NCBI GenBank assembly: GCA_018064425.1
Contig: JAGHVF010000003.1
Span: 1-47,734, forward strand
DNA from: Candidatus Colinaster equi
Lineage (GTDB): Bacteria; Bacillota; Clostridia; Lachnospirales; Lachnospiraceae
Direction: 5' to 3'
DNA length: 47,734 nucleotides
Every line of letters starts with the position of its first letter. The stretch's first letter is position 1. Below the pieces are notes generated by a model, which did not search any database, was not told where the DNA came from, and saw only the letters and a list, made by a program, of their open reading frames with translations. Both the position numbers and the translations under genes were made by a program. This document shows, piece after piece, positions 34,882 to 43,292 of this stretch.

Positions 34882-35406
34882 ATGGCAGAGCATGTTAGAG
34901 TTATGTTAACCGAAGAAGAAGTTAACAAAAGAATCAAAGAATTAGGTGAGACAATCAGTAAGGATTACGAAGGAAAAAGTGTACATCTTATATGTATTCT
35001 GAAGGGATCTGTGTTTTTTACCTGTGAATTGGCTAAGCGAATCAGCGTACCGGTTTCACTCGATTTTATGAGTGTATCAAGCTATGGCTCCGGCACAGTT
35101 AGCAGTGGAGAAATTAAGATAAAGAAAGATCTTGATGAATCTATCGAAGGAAAAGATGTAATTATTGTTGAAGACATTATTGATTCGGGTAATACGTTAT
35201 TCTGTCTTAAGAATATGTTGATGAAGCGTGGTGCTAACAGCATTAAGATGATTACGTTATTGGATAAGCCTGAACGAAGAGTTGCTGATGTTGAGGTTGA
35301 TTATTCAGGATTCAATATCCCGGATGAATTTGTTGTAGGATATGGACTTGATTATGATCAAAAGTATCGTAATTTGCCTTTTATTGGAGTAGTGGAGTTT
35401 GATTAA
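34882..35406 (+). CDS. hpt: Hypoxanthine phosphoribosyltransferase
   Basis: Salvages hypoxanthine and guanine to IMP and GMP. 174 aa. The PRPP-binding motif VIIVEDIIDSGNTL has the two acidic residues and the DSG loop. LKGSVFFTCEL, the flexible-loop SSYGSGT, and the closing VGYGLDYDQKYRNLPFIG are typical of HprT. The ATG at 34882 is preferred over 34876 because GAGG then sits 9 bases upstream. The stop overlaps ftsH (TAATG). In B. subtilis HprT also influences ftsH expression, and the pairing is conserved here. Confidence 0.95.
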   Translation: MAEHVRVMLTEEEVNKRIKELGETISKDYEGKSVHLICILKGSVFFTCELAKRISVPVSLDFMSVSSYGSGTVSSGEIKIKKDLDESIEGKDVIIVEDIIDSGNTLFCLKNMLMKRGANSIKMITLLDKPERRVADVEVDYSGFNIPDEFVVGYGLDYDQKYRNLPFIGVVEFD

Positions 35407-37205
35407 TGACGAAGAATAACAAAGGTTTTAATCTGTTTTTTATTGGTATATTGGCGATTGTATTGATGATGGTATGGTTCACGATGAGTAAAGCTGTGAA
35501 CAATACATATACAAAAGGTGCATTTCTTAAAGACCTTGAAGAGGGTAATATTAAAGAAGTAGTAATAGAACCCAATGCAGAAGTGCCTACAGGAGTTTTG
35601 AATATAGAATTTGCCAATGGAGATCATTGCAATCTTAATGTTACGGATGTAAATGAGATTCAACAAATTCTGGATGAGAACAACATCGATCCGATTATTG
35701 AAGATGTACCTAAGGATGGTTTCATTTCTACATATGTACTACCGATTCTCTCCATTGTTGCAATTGGGCTGTTGTTGTTTTTTATGTTGGGAGCCGGTGG
35801 TGGCGGTGCCAATGCAAAAATGGCCAATTTTGGTAAGAGCAGAGCCAAGATGGATGTTAATACCAAGAAAACATTAAAAGACGTAGCCGGATTGAATGAA
35901 GAGAAAGAGGACCTTGAGGAAATCATTGATTTCCTTAAGAATCCAATAAAATATACAAAAGTTGGTGCAAGAATACCAAAGGGTATTTTGCTGGAAGGAC
36001 ATCCCGGAACCGGTAAAACATTACTTGCAAAGGCTGTTGCCGGTGAAGCAAATGTTCCGTTTTTCTCTATATCAGGTTCTGATTTTGTTGAAATGTTTGT
36101 CGGTGTCGGTGCATCTCGAGTAAGAGATCTTTTTGCGGATGCAAAAAAGAATGCACCATGTATAGTTTTTATTGATGAGATTGATGCTGTTGCCAGACGC
36201 CGTGGAACAGGTATGGGCGGCGGCCATGATGAGAGAGAGCAGACTCTTAATCAGTTGCTTGTCGAGATGGACGGATTTGGTGTGAATGAAGGTATTATTG
36301 TAATGGCCGCTACAAATAGGGTGGACATTCTTGATCCTGCTATATTAAGACCCGGACGATTTGATAGAAAGATAACGGTATCTGCACCTGATGTAAGAGG
36401 AAGAGAAGATATTCTCAAAATACATGCTGCAAATAAACCTCTTGCAGAGGATGTTGATTTGAAACAGGTGGCACAAACTACAGCAGGCTTTACAGGAGCT
36501 GATTTGGAAAACCTGTTAAATGAATCTGCTATTACGGCAGCACGTAACGATCGTGGATATATCACGATGGAAGATGTTAAAAAATCATTCATCAAAGTAG
36601 GAATCGGAGCAGAAAAGAAGAGCAGAGTTATTTCGGATAAGGATAAGAAGATAACAGCTTATCATGAATCGGGACATGCTATTCTATTCCATTTGCTCCC
36701 GGATGTCGGACCTGTTTATACAGTATCGATTATTCCTACCGGAACGGGGGCAGCAGGTTATACAATGCCTTTGCCTGAGAAGGATGAGATGTTTATGACA
36801 AAGAGCCGTATGCTGCATGATATCATGGTTCTTTTGGGTGGAAGAATTGCTGAAGAAATAGTATTTGGTGATATTACAACAGGTGCTTCCAATGATATTA
36901 AGCGTGCTACAGCGCAAGCTCGTAAGATGGTTACTAAATACGGTATGAGCGAAAATATTGGTGTAATAAATTACGATGATGATGAGGAAGAAGTATTCAT
37001 CGGTAGAGATTTGGCACATCCACGTAACCATAGTGAATATATTACGGGTGAGATTGACAAGGAAGTTAAGAAGATTGTCGAAGATTGTTATAACAAAGCT
37101 AAAGAGATGATATTGGATAACAGAAGTATCTTAGATAGAAGTGCTGAATTGTTGATTGAAAAAGAACGAATCGGCCGTGATGAATTTGAAGCACTGTTTG
37201 ATTAA
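35406..37205 (+). CDS. ftsH: ATP-dependent zinc protease FtsH
   Basis: 599-residue membrane protease that extracts and degrades faulty or regulatory membrane proteins, working as a hexamer. Two membrane spans (about 8-28 and 110-130) enclose a small outside domain. A Gly-rich linker follows, then the AAA+ domain with Walker A GHPGTGKT (198-205), Walker B VFIDEID and the second-region [18 protein letters not shown]. The zinc site is HESGH (H420, E421, H424), with Ser where Ala is common. A third ligand is expected in the later acidic helix. The C-terminal tail is short. The start overlaps hpt by one base. Confidence 0.97.
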   Translation: MTKNNKGFNLFFIGILAIVLMMVWFTMSKAVNNTYTKGAFLKDLEEGNIKEVVIEPNAEVPTGVLNIEFANGDHCNLNVTDVNEIQQILDENNIDPIIEDVPKDGFISTYVLPILSIVAIGLLLFFMLGAGGGGANAKMANFGKSRAKMDVNTKKTLKDVAGLNEEKEDLEEIIDFLKNPIKYTKVGARIPKGILLEGHPGTGKTLLAKAVAGEANVPFFSISGSDFVEMFVGVGASRVRDLFADAKKNAPCIVFIDEIDAVARRRGTGMGGGHDEREQTLNQLLVEMDGFGVNEGIIVMAATNRVDILDPAILRPGRFDRKITVSAPDVRGREDILKIHAANKPLAEDVDLKQVAQTTAGFTGADLENLLNESAITAARNDRGYITMEDVKKSFIKVGIGAEKKSRVISDKDKKITAYHESGHAILFHLLPDVGPVYTVSIIPTGTGAAGYTMPLPEKDEMFMTKSRMLHDIMVLLGGRIAEEIVFGDITTGASNDIKRATAQARKMVTKYGMSENIGVINYDDDEEEVFIGRDLAHPRNHSEYITGEIDKEVKKIVEDCYNKAKEMILDNRSILDRSAELLIEKERIGRDEFEALFD

Positions 37206-37222
37206 TTGAATATAACATTTAA

Positions 37223-37260
37223 AGCCGCTTTTGAATAATATAATCAGAAGCGGCTATTTT
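37223..37260. terminator. Terminator after ftsH
   Basis: AGCCGCTTTTGA pairs with TCAGAAGCGGCT (12 bp, one wobble) around a 9-base loop, followed by ATTTTTATT. The minus-strand carboxypeptidase gene ends right beside it, so it may serve both directions. Confidence 0.85.
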
Positions 37261-38399
37261 TATTCACTTGCGGTATGTGAAAGGATATCAACGTGATCAT
37301 AAATACATCTCCAGGCACTGTGAGCGTCTGCTGTTACGCAGATATAATGTGTACCATTTGATTGTTCGCTATATGATACGCCGCAATTGCCTGACTGGAC
37401 TACATATCCGGTCTTGGCACATAATACTGTTCCGGATGTATCTTTATCTTCTATTCGACGCAAAAACCAGTTAGATATTGTAATTCCATCAGGATGTTCA
37501 ACGGTAGAAGATGTAGTATACTTGTGAGCTGACATAATTTTGCGACAGTATTCATTGTCGATGGCGGCGTTCATAATGACTGCCATATCATAGCAGGAAC
37601 AATAGTGTTCAGTGTCATATACGCCCACGCAGTTAGTGAAATGTGCACTATCCGAAATACCCAATGCAGATAGTTTTTCGTTCATCATATCGACGAAGGC
37701 ATCAACCGAACCGGCTGCACAGATTGCCAATTGTGTTGCCGCGTCACCACCGGAGCTAAGTATTGTTCCATAGAACAAATCTTCAATCGTAACAGTCTCG
37801 TATTTGGCAAATCCTACACTGCTACAATCATTTACATATGCATAATCGGTTGCTTCGGGCGATACTTCAACTTTTGCGTTAACATCATCAATGTGTTCCG
37901 CTGCAACAAGAACAGTAAGGACCTTTGTCATAGATGCCGGAATAATACGGCTGTCATAGTCACGACCGCCTTCAATAACGCCTGTATCAGTATTAACAAG
38001 TATTGCATTGGTACTTGTCATATTATCACTGCCAAGAAGCTTGTAATCAGGTGCTTGGGTATATGAATAGGTATTGCTGTTGAATTCGGTGTCTACATTA
38101 TTATCGGCATCTTCGCTTTCGACATCTGTATCAGGTACTGTTTCGAGAGTTGGAGATATTGTAGAAGTCGGAAGCGATATATCATTTGCGTTTGGTGTTT
38201 TATCTGCAAAATGTATAATAATGCGACATATTGCGAAAACGATTAATATTAAAATTATTGCAGCAAAACATAGGATTAAACGTTGACGCGTTCTGGCGCG
38301 TTTTTGCTCGCGCTTCATTCTTGCAATTTTACGATTCCATTCTGCTTTTCGTATTGATTCATCATCGTCGTCTAAGAAAGTGTTAATGTTATTATTCAT
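37260..38399 (-). CDS. D-alanyl-D-alanine carboxypeptidase (S11), membrane-anchored
   Basis: Trims the terminal D-Ala of peptidoglycan stem peptides outside the cell. 379 residues: a long basic cytoplasmic tail (1-40), one membrane span (about 41-63), an acidic low-complexity spacer (about 70-115), then the catalytic domain. Catalytic S156-x-x-K159 (SMTK) and K329-T-G are clear. The second motif reads S216-G-G-D where the classic form is S-x-N, so its Asn is replaced by Gly. Most S11 enzymes have a cleaved signal and C-terminal anchor; this one is a type II anchor. The start has a weak GGAG upstream. Confidence 0.9.
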   Translation of the reverse strand: MNNNINTFLDDDDESIRKAEWNRKIARMKREQKRARTRQRLILCFAAIILILIVFAICRIIIHFADKTPNANDISLPTSTISPTLETVPDTDVESEDADNNVDTEFNSNTYSYTQAPDYKLLGSDNMTSTNAILVNTDTGVIEGGRDYDSRIIPASMTKVLTVLVAAEHIDDVNAKVEVSPEATDYAYVNDCSSVGFAKYETVTIEDLFYGTILSSGGDAATQLAICAAGSVDAFVDMMNEKLSALGISDSAHFTNCVGVYDTEHYCSCYDMAVIMNAAIDNEYCRKIMSAHKYTTSSTVEHPDGITISNWFLRRIEDKDTSGTVLCAKTGYVVQSGNCGVSYSEQSNGTHYICVTADAHSAWRCIYDHVDILSHTASE

Positions 38400-38478
38400 A
38401 CAAATAGATACTCCGTATTGGTCAAATTGACACTTAGATACTATATCATAAAGGCGTGATTATATGTAAAGAAAATAG

Positions 38479-38640
38479 TTGTGCAATATTACTAAATATT
38501 GTCGCAATTTTTTACAAATGCACGCCTATGTAGTATTCATAACTACATGGAAAAGCCCTAAAATACGCTTTTAGCACGGGCACGGAGATTATTTGTGCAA
38601 TATATACAAAACAACGCAATGAAACTTGTAATTTTTGTTA
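38479..38640 (+). other. Structured non-coding stretch before the candidate sRNA
   Basis: No open frame with a ribosome site. Three hairpins lie in a row. CAATATT/AATATTG at 38484-38501 is flanked by TTG/CAA and six T, so it is terminator-like on the plus strand. ATGTAGT/ACTACAT is at 38528-38548. GCCC-TAAAA/TTTTA-GGGC is at 38555-38581, with an unpaired GCAC (38574-38577) that could pair with GTGC at 38595-38598. Part of it must also be the leader of the minus-strand carboxypeptidase gene. Role unknown. Confidence 0.4.
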
Positions 38641-38650
38641 ATCTAGGGCA

Positions 38651-38679
38651 TTGTGACAATAGCTTACCGGGGGTATTAT
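38651..38679 (+). promoter_or_regulatory. Promoter of the candidate small RNA
   Basis: TTGTGA (38651-38656), a 17-base spacer, TATTAT (38674-38679). An overlapping GTGACA/TATACT pair with 18-base spacing is also possible. Expected start near 38686. A GGGGG/CCCCC inverted repeat (38669-38673 and 38691-38697) straddles the start site. Confidence 0.5.
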
Positions 38680-38685
38680 ACTACT

Positions 38686-38841
38686 TGTAACCCCCCCAAT
38701 ACATTTTGTAGTTTTTTGCTATACCCCAATAAGAAAGAAATACCTTCCTTTAATAGTCAGTTTTCTGGCTATTAACCCCAAAAGGGGTATTTCCTTCTTA
38801 CCCCAAGAACTACGGCGTTTGCAAATGCAAACGCCTTTTTT
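38686..38841 (+). ncRNA. Candidate small RNA with four C-rich patches
   Basis: About 156 nt between a candidate promoter and a strong terminator, with no coding frame. Fold read by eye: outer stem 38708-38716 with 38805-38813 (9 bp, one wobble); middle stem 38730-38744 with 38786-38800 (15 positions, one mismatch); apical stem 38750-38760 with 38765-38775 (11 bp, one wobble, UUUU loop); terminator stem 38814-38822 with 38827-38835. C-rich patches at 38691-38697, 38724-38727, 38776-38779 and 38801-38804 all fall in unpaired positions. C-rich loops of this kind in Firmicutes small RNAs pair with Shine-Dalgarno sequences. No match to tmRNA, RNase P, SRP RNA or a known riboswitch was recognised; 6S RNA is not excluded. 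Confidence 0.6.
38814..38841 (+). terminator. Strong terminator of the candidate small RNA
   Basis: GGCGTTTGC-AAAT-GCAAACGCC followed by six T: nine perfect pairs and an ideal tail. No coding gene precedes it on this strand for over 1.6 kb, apart from the already terminated ftsH. Confidence 0.9.
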
Positions 38842-38868
38842 CTTTGTCTTTAATTCTGAAACTTTTTT

Positions 38869-38895
38869 AAACTCCGTAAAACTACGGAGTTTTTT
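38869..38895 (+). terminator. Second terminator upstream of trkA
   Basis: AAACTCCGTA-AAAC-TACGGAGTTT followed by a T run: ten perfect pairs. It lies 27 bases after the first, so the pair forms a tight block between the non-coding transcript and trkA. Confidence 0.85.
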
Positions 38896-38926
38896 ATTGA
38901 TAGCTATATGAGCCCAATGTTATAAA

Positions 38927-38955
38927 TTGAATAGATATATTAAATGTGGTATAAC
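38927..38955 (+). promoter_or_regulatory. Promoter for trkA-trkH
   Basis: TTGAAT (38927-38932), exact 17-base spacer, TATAAC (38950-38955) preceded by TGG, giving an extended -10. It lies after both terminators, so trkAH starts afresh. Confidence 0.75.
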
Positions 38956-39000
38956 AATAGAATGTAAATAGAGAAAAACGTCATGTTGAAAGGCATAAAT

Positions 39001-40386
39001 ATGTTTAAAAAAGAGAAATCTGAACATGGATTGAATATTGTTATTGTCGGTTGCGGAAAAGTAGGTTCTACTTTGGTAGAACAGCTTAGCAAAGAAGGTC
39101 ATGATATTACTATTATTGATAAAGATTCATCCAGAATACAGATGATTACAAATATGTATGATGCAATGGGTGTAGTCGGAAACGGAGCAACATATAGCAG
39201 TCAGGTTGAAGCAGGAATAGACAAAGCCGATTTGTTTATAGCAGTTACCGATTCGGATGAATTGAATTTGTTGTGCTGTACTGTTGCCAAACGTGTTGGC
39301 AAATGTGTAACAATAGCAAGAGTACATACTCCTGAATATAGTAAGGAAGCAAAATATTTGAAGGAAAAGTTGGGACTTGAAATGATAATCAATCCCGAAC
39401 TTGAATCTGCCAAAGTTATTTCCAGAATATTATATTTGCCGACTGCCGAAGAGGTGAGCTCGTTTGCGCATGGCCAGGTTGAGATGGTTAAGATACGAAT
39501 TCCTGAGGGCAATAGCCTTGAGAATGTGCGTATTAAGGATATTGGACGTAACGTTACAGAAAGCGTGGTTATCTGCGCAATAGAGCGTAATGGTGAAGTA
39601 TTTATCCCAAGTGGTGAGTTTATTATACGTGCAGGTGACTTGTTGAGCTTTGTTGCTTCCAGAAAGCAGACATTGTCTTTCTTAAAAAATATTGGATTTA
39701 AGACAGGAAAAGTTAGAGATGCGTTGATAGTCGGTGGCGGAAAAGGAACATATTATTTGGCCGATCAGTTGATAAAAGCCGGTATTGAAGTACGTATTAT
39801 CGAACTTAATCACCATACTTGTGAGAAGCTTAGCGTATTATTACCGAAGGCAACAATAATAAATGAAGACGGTTCAAATGAAGAGACCCTTAAAGAAGCC
39901 GGCATAGAGAGCGTACAGGCGTTTATTCCGCTTACCGGAATGGATGAAGAAAATGTTTTGCTTAGTCTTCATGCAAAACAGGTATCCAAGGCAAAAGTGG
40001 TTACTCGTATTTCACGTAACAATTTTAAGGGAATCGTAGAAAATATGGATCTTGGAAGTGTTATATATCCGAAATATATTACTTCGGATGCAATTGTCGG
40101 TTATGTCAGAGCCAGAAAGAATTCGATTGACTCCAATATTGAGACTTTGTATCAGATGTTTGATTCCAAAGCGGAAGCAATAGAGTTTAAGATTGAGAAT
40201 AAATCGGCAATTACAGGAGTAGCGCTTGCCGATCTCAAATTGAAACATGATTTGTTGATTGCTTTTATTAATCGTGGCGGTGAGATAATTTTTCCGGGTG
40301 GTTCCGATACAATAGAAGTTGGTGATACGGTGATGATTGTGACGACGCATACCGGGTTTAATGATGTACAGGATATTCTTGCGTAA
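39001..40386 (+). CDS. trkA: TrkA potassium-uptake regulatory subunit
   Basis: Cytoplasmic ring protein that binds nucleotides and gates the TrkH channel. 461 residues in two tandem RCK units: a Rossmann fold (IVIVGCGKVGSTL) with a TrkA_C domain, then a second (DALIVGGGKGTYYLADQL) with another TrkA_C domain. The nucleotide-binding glycine pattern is full in the first and partly changed (GGGKGT) in the second. The ATG at 39001 is preferred over 38983 because GAAAGG lies 7 bases upstream of it. trkH follows after 27 bases. Confidence 0.94.
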   Translation: MFKKEKSEHGLNIVIVGCGKVGSTLVEQLSKEGHDITIIDKDSSRIQMITNMYDAMGVVGNGATYSSQVEAGIDKADLFIAVTDSDELNLLCCTVAKRVGKCVTIARVHTPEYSKEAKYLKEKLGLEMIINPELESAKVISRILYLPTAEEVSSFAHGQVEMVKIRIPEGNSLENVRIKDIGRNVTESVVICAIERNGEVFIPSGEFIIRAGDLLSFVASRKQTLSFLKNIGFKTGKVRDALIVGGGKGTYYLADQLIKAGIEVRIIELNHHTCEKLSVLLPKATIINEDGSNEETLKEAGIESVQAFIPLTGMDEENVLLSLHAKQVSKAKVVTRISRNNFKGIVENMDLGSVIYPKYITSDAIVGYVRARKNSIDSNIETLYQMFDSKAEAIEFKIENKSAITGVALADLKLKHDLLIAFINRGGEIIFPGGSDTIEVGDTVMIVTTHTGFNDVQDILA

Positions 40387-40413
40387 GACATTGAAACGGA
40401 GATAATACATATT

Positions 40414-41883
40414 ATGAATAGTCCGATGATTAGAAAAATATTGGGACATATTATGAGAATAGAAGCAATACTTATGTTGCTTCCTTGTCTTGTTGCATTA
40501 ATATACAAAGAAAGCGTTGGATTTATATATCTGACGGTGGCAGGACTGACGGCGATAGTAGGTTCGTTGTTAATACTTAAAAGAACAGATGATAATACAC
40601 TGTATTTGAAGGAAGGGTGTGTGGCAACATCGCTTAGCTGGATTGTATTATCCTTGATCGGTGCTGCTCCTTTTGCAATATCAGGCGAAATACCTTCATA
40701 TATTGATGCTCTTTTTGAAACGATATCGGGGTTTACAACAACAGGATCAAGTATACTGTCGGATGTTGAAGCGTTGTCGCATACAGCGCTCTTTTGGCGT
40801 AGTTTTACGCATTGGATTGGAGGTATGGGAGTACTTGTATTCCTTATGTCTATAGTATCCTTAAGCGGCGGTTCGACCATCAATCTGATGAAAGCGGAGT
40901 CGCCGGGGCCATCTGTCGGCAAACTGACTCCAAAGATAAAATCAACAGCCAGAATGCTCTATTTAATATATGCAGGTATGACAATTGTCATGATAATATT
41001 TATGCTCGCGGGAGGTTGCTCTCTTTTTGATGCTGTAACCATTTCCTGCGGAACGGCCGGAACAGGCGGATTTGGAATAAAAAATGATTCTATGGCCGGA
41101 TACAGCCCGTATATTCAATGGGTTGTAACAATATTTATGATGTTGTTCGGCGTGAATTTTAATGCATTCTATTTCCTTATAATGAGAAAGTTTAAGGAAG
41201 CATTCAGTATAGAAGAGGTGAAATGGTATTTTGCCGTAATCATATCGTCTATAGCTATTATTTTCATTAATATAAGAAATATATATTCATCTGCAGGAGA
41301 AGCTGTGCGACATGCTGCTTTTCAAGTGGCATCTATCATTACAACTTCGGGATTTGCTACAGCGGATTTTGATACCTGGAATACTAATTGTAAAATTGTG
41401 TTGGTATTTCTTATGTTTATTGGCGCGTGTGCCGGAAGTACGGGTGGTGGAATCAAAGTGAGCCGTTTTATTGTAATGCTTCGTACAATGAAAAAGGAAA
41501 TTGGCGCATATATATATCCCAAGAGTGTAAAGAAGATTATGTTCGAGGGTAAACCGGCCGATCATGAAATGGTTCGTTCAATCAATACTTATATGGTTAC
41601 ATATATTCTTTTGTTTGGTATTTCGTTGTTTTTAATAAGCTTACAGGGCGAAGATCTTGTTACAACATTTACATCGGTAACAACGTGTATCAATAATATC
41701 GGACCGGGTCTTGCAAAAGTCGGACCTACGTGCAATTTTGGATATATGTCGATTGGTTCGAAACTGGTTTTGATGTTTGATATGCTTGCAGGCAGATTGG
41801 AATTGTTCCCAATACTTATTCTTTTACATCCAAGAATGTTTAAGGATTTGTTGGTTAGTAGTGTGAAAAATATGCGTAAGTAA
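40414..41883 (+). CDS. trkH: TrkH potassium transporter, membrane subunit
   Basis: 489-residue integral membrane protein that passes K+ (or Na+). It has the four pore repeats of the superfamily, with selectivity-filter segments TTTGSS (about 108-113), GTAGTGGFG, TTSGFAT and NNIGPGL. GACAGSTGGGIK precedes the long cytoplasmic helix. GGAG lies 12 bases before the ATG. It forms an operon with trkA and ends at a strong terminator. Confidence 0.95.
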   Translation: MNSPMIRKILGHIMRIEAILMLLPCLVALIYKESVGFIYLTVAGLTAIVGSLLILKRTDDNTLYLKEGCVATSLSWIVLSLIGAAPFAISGEIPSYIDALFETISGFTTTGSSILSDVEALSHTALFWRSFTHWIGGMGVLVFLMSIVSLSGGSTINLMKAESPGPSVGKLTPKIKSTARMLYLIYAGMTIVMIIFMLAGGCSLFDAVTISCGTAGTGGFGIKNDSMAGYSPYIQWVVTIFMMLFGVNFNAFYFLIMRKFKEAFSIEEVKWYFAVIISSIAIIFINIRNIYSSAGEAVRHAAFQVASIITTSGFATADFDTWNTNCKIVLVFLMFIGACAGSTGGGIKVSRFIVMLRTMKKEIGAYIYPKSVKKIMFEGKPADHEMVRSINTYMVTYILLFGISLFLISLQGEDLVTTFTSVTTCINNIGPGLAKVGPTCNFGYMSIGSKLVLMFDMLAGRLELFPILILLHPRMFKDLLVSSVKNMRK

Positions 41884-41884
41884 T

Positions 41885-41920
41885 AAAAACCTCTTATCAT
41901 TTTTGATAAGAGGTTTTTTT
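41885..41920. terminator. Bidirectional terminator after trkH
   Basis: AAAAACCTCTTATCA pairs perfectly with TGATAAGAGGTTTTT around a TTTT loop, T-rich on both strands. It is shared with the minus-strand gene ending at 41926. Confidence 0.92.
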
Positions 41921-41925
41921 TATAG

Positions 41926-43116
41926 TTAATCTTTAGAAAGGCTTGCAAGATAAATGTCTCTGTTAACTTCGTCGTCGATTCCACATACATAGAAATCCAT
42001 AAGTAAACCAACAACTTCGCAGTAATTCGCATCGCCTTGCTCGATGCCGTTGACCTTTAGATTGGTATCTACGAAGGTCTCACTTACTTTCTTTACCGTG
42101 GAAGTTTTGACAACGGCTTTCTTTTCAACTTTTTCCCAGGCATCGGCTGTTAGGAAGACATTGTCAAGTTTGACTCTTGTCTTAATTTTGGGATGCTGTG
42201 AGTATATTTTAACATCATTATCAATGCTTGCTTTGTAATCATTATCAATATAGTTCAACACAGATAGATAACCGCTGTAGCGAAACAGAGGGTCATCGGA
42301 ATGTACGCAAGCGAGAAATGCTATCATATTGGCTTCATCCTCGTATATAAAGCCTTTGGTATGTGCCAGTTCGTGACACATTGTTGCAGGCTTGCTGGCA
42401 ATATACATTACATCGTTGTAGTTTGCTTCCATAGAGAATGGGAAGTAGTAGCCTTTCATATATTGCTGTGAAAAGAATTCGCTGGCTGCAAAGGGCTTTG
42501 GTGTAGTGTAATAGCCTGACAGCTGAGGATATTGTGCGCCAAGCGATTGCATTGCTTTGATGGCTTCTGCAGCAATATCTTTATCATATACAATCAGACC
42601 GTTTTCGTCGCGATCTACCTGTCTGCAGTATTCATTGGCTTTAGTTACAACGTAATCTCTGAGTTGTCCGAGCTCTTCAACAGAATATGTATCCTTTGAT
42701 ATAAGATAATCTTCAAGGTATTTCTCTTCGAAAGTAGAGCAGTGATACAGAATGTAACAATTCAAAGTCATTATCAGAATGACAAGAGATGCTATTGCAG
42801 ATATGCTCATACTGTATATCTTTACAAAATTTGTAAAACGACTCTTTTGTCCGCGATATTTTGCCACTAATGCAAAAATGACCGCAACTAAGCCCAGTAC
42901 TATTGCTATTGCAATAAGCACTACCGCCAGAGCGATCATAATCTCACCAACCGAACGTGAGGACATAGTTGTAAGTCTTCCATACGTTTGTCCCCAAATC
43001 GGAAAAATATTTTCTACATACCAGTCGCAGAATGTACCGGAATTCCAGGCAATTATATTGAGAATCACTGTAACCCCAAGCAGTCCTGCGACAATTCCCC
43101 CAAATCGTCTTTTCAT
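41926..43116 (-). CDS. DUF3810 membrane metallopeptidase-like protein
   Basis: 396 residues. Three membrane spans (about 5-25, 58-83 and 103-124) are followed by a large outside or membrane-facing domain carrying a zinc-protease-like HELAH (H248, E249, H252), with YEDEAN (about 258-263) just after. That spacing suits a gluzincin, with a Glu there as third ligand. This is the DUF3810 arrangement; no substrate is known to me. AGGTGG lies just before the ATG. It is a single gene between trkH and pgi. The enzyme activity is an inference from the motif. Confidence 0.85.
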   Translation of the reverse strand: MKRRFGGIVAGLLGVTVILNIIAWNSGTFCDWYVENIFPIWGQTYGRLTTMSSRSVGEIMIALAVVLIAIAIVLGLVAVIFALVAKYRGQKSRFTNFVKIYSMSISAIASLVILIMTLNCYILYHCSTFEEKYLEDYLISKDTYSVEELGQLRDYVVTKANEYCRQVDRDENGLIVYDKDIAAEAIKAMQSLGAQYPQLSGYYTTPKPFAASEFFSQQYMKGYYFPFSMEANYNDVMYIASKPATMCHELAHTKGFIYEDEANMIAFLACVHSDDPLFRYSGYLSVLNYIDNDYKASIDNDVKIYSQHPKIKTRVKLDNVFLTADAWEKVEKKAVVKTSTVKKVSETFVDTNLKVNGIEQGDANYCEVVGLLMDFYVCGIDDEVNRDIYLASLSKD

Positions 43117-43226
43117 AGGCCACCTAACGTGAGCGGGATTCCATCGCTCACCTTTATAATAAGGATAACAGACAAATATGAAGTGACAACGACATCATGT
43201 AAACAATTTGTGAATATTGAAATCCC

Positions 43227-43255
43227 TTGTTTTTTAGCGGATGCATTGTTATACT
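43227..43255 (+). promoter_or_regulatory. Promoter for pgi
   Basis: TTGTTT (43227-43232), 17-base spacer, TATACT (43250-43255), with TGT just before it giving an extended -10. Confidence 0.65.
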
Positions 43256-43292
43256 TGTATTCGGTAATATTTACATTATGGAGGATAAACAA

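Noticed and set aside
38686-38841. tmRNA, RNase P RNA or SRP RNA
   Set aside because: No tRNA-like ends, no RNase P core sequence and no SRP tetraloop/asymmetric-loop signature. 6S RNA cannot be fully excluded but no canonical central bubble is evident.
38400-39000. c-di-AMP (ydaO-type) riboswitch controlling trkAH
   Set aside because: Context is attractive, but I could not find the conserved ydaO core sequences, and two terminators plus a fresh promoter separate the structured part from trkA.
40152-40922. Long minus-strand open frame (256 codons) over the trkA/trkH junction
   Set aside because: No ribosome site and low-complexity composition; it is the mirror of two clear plus-strand genes.
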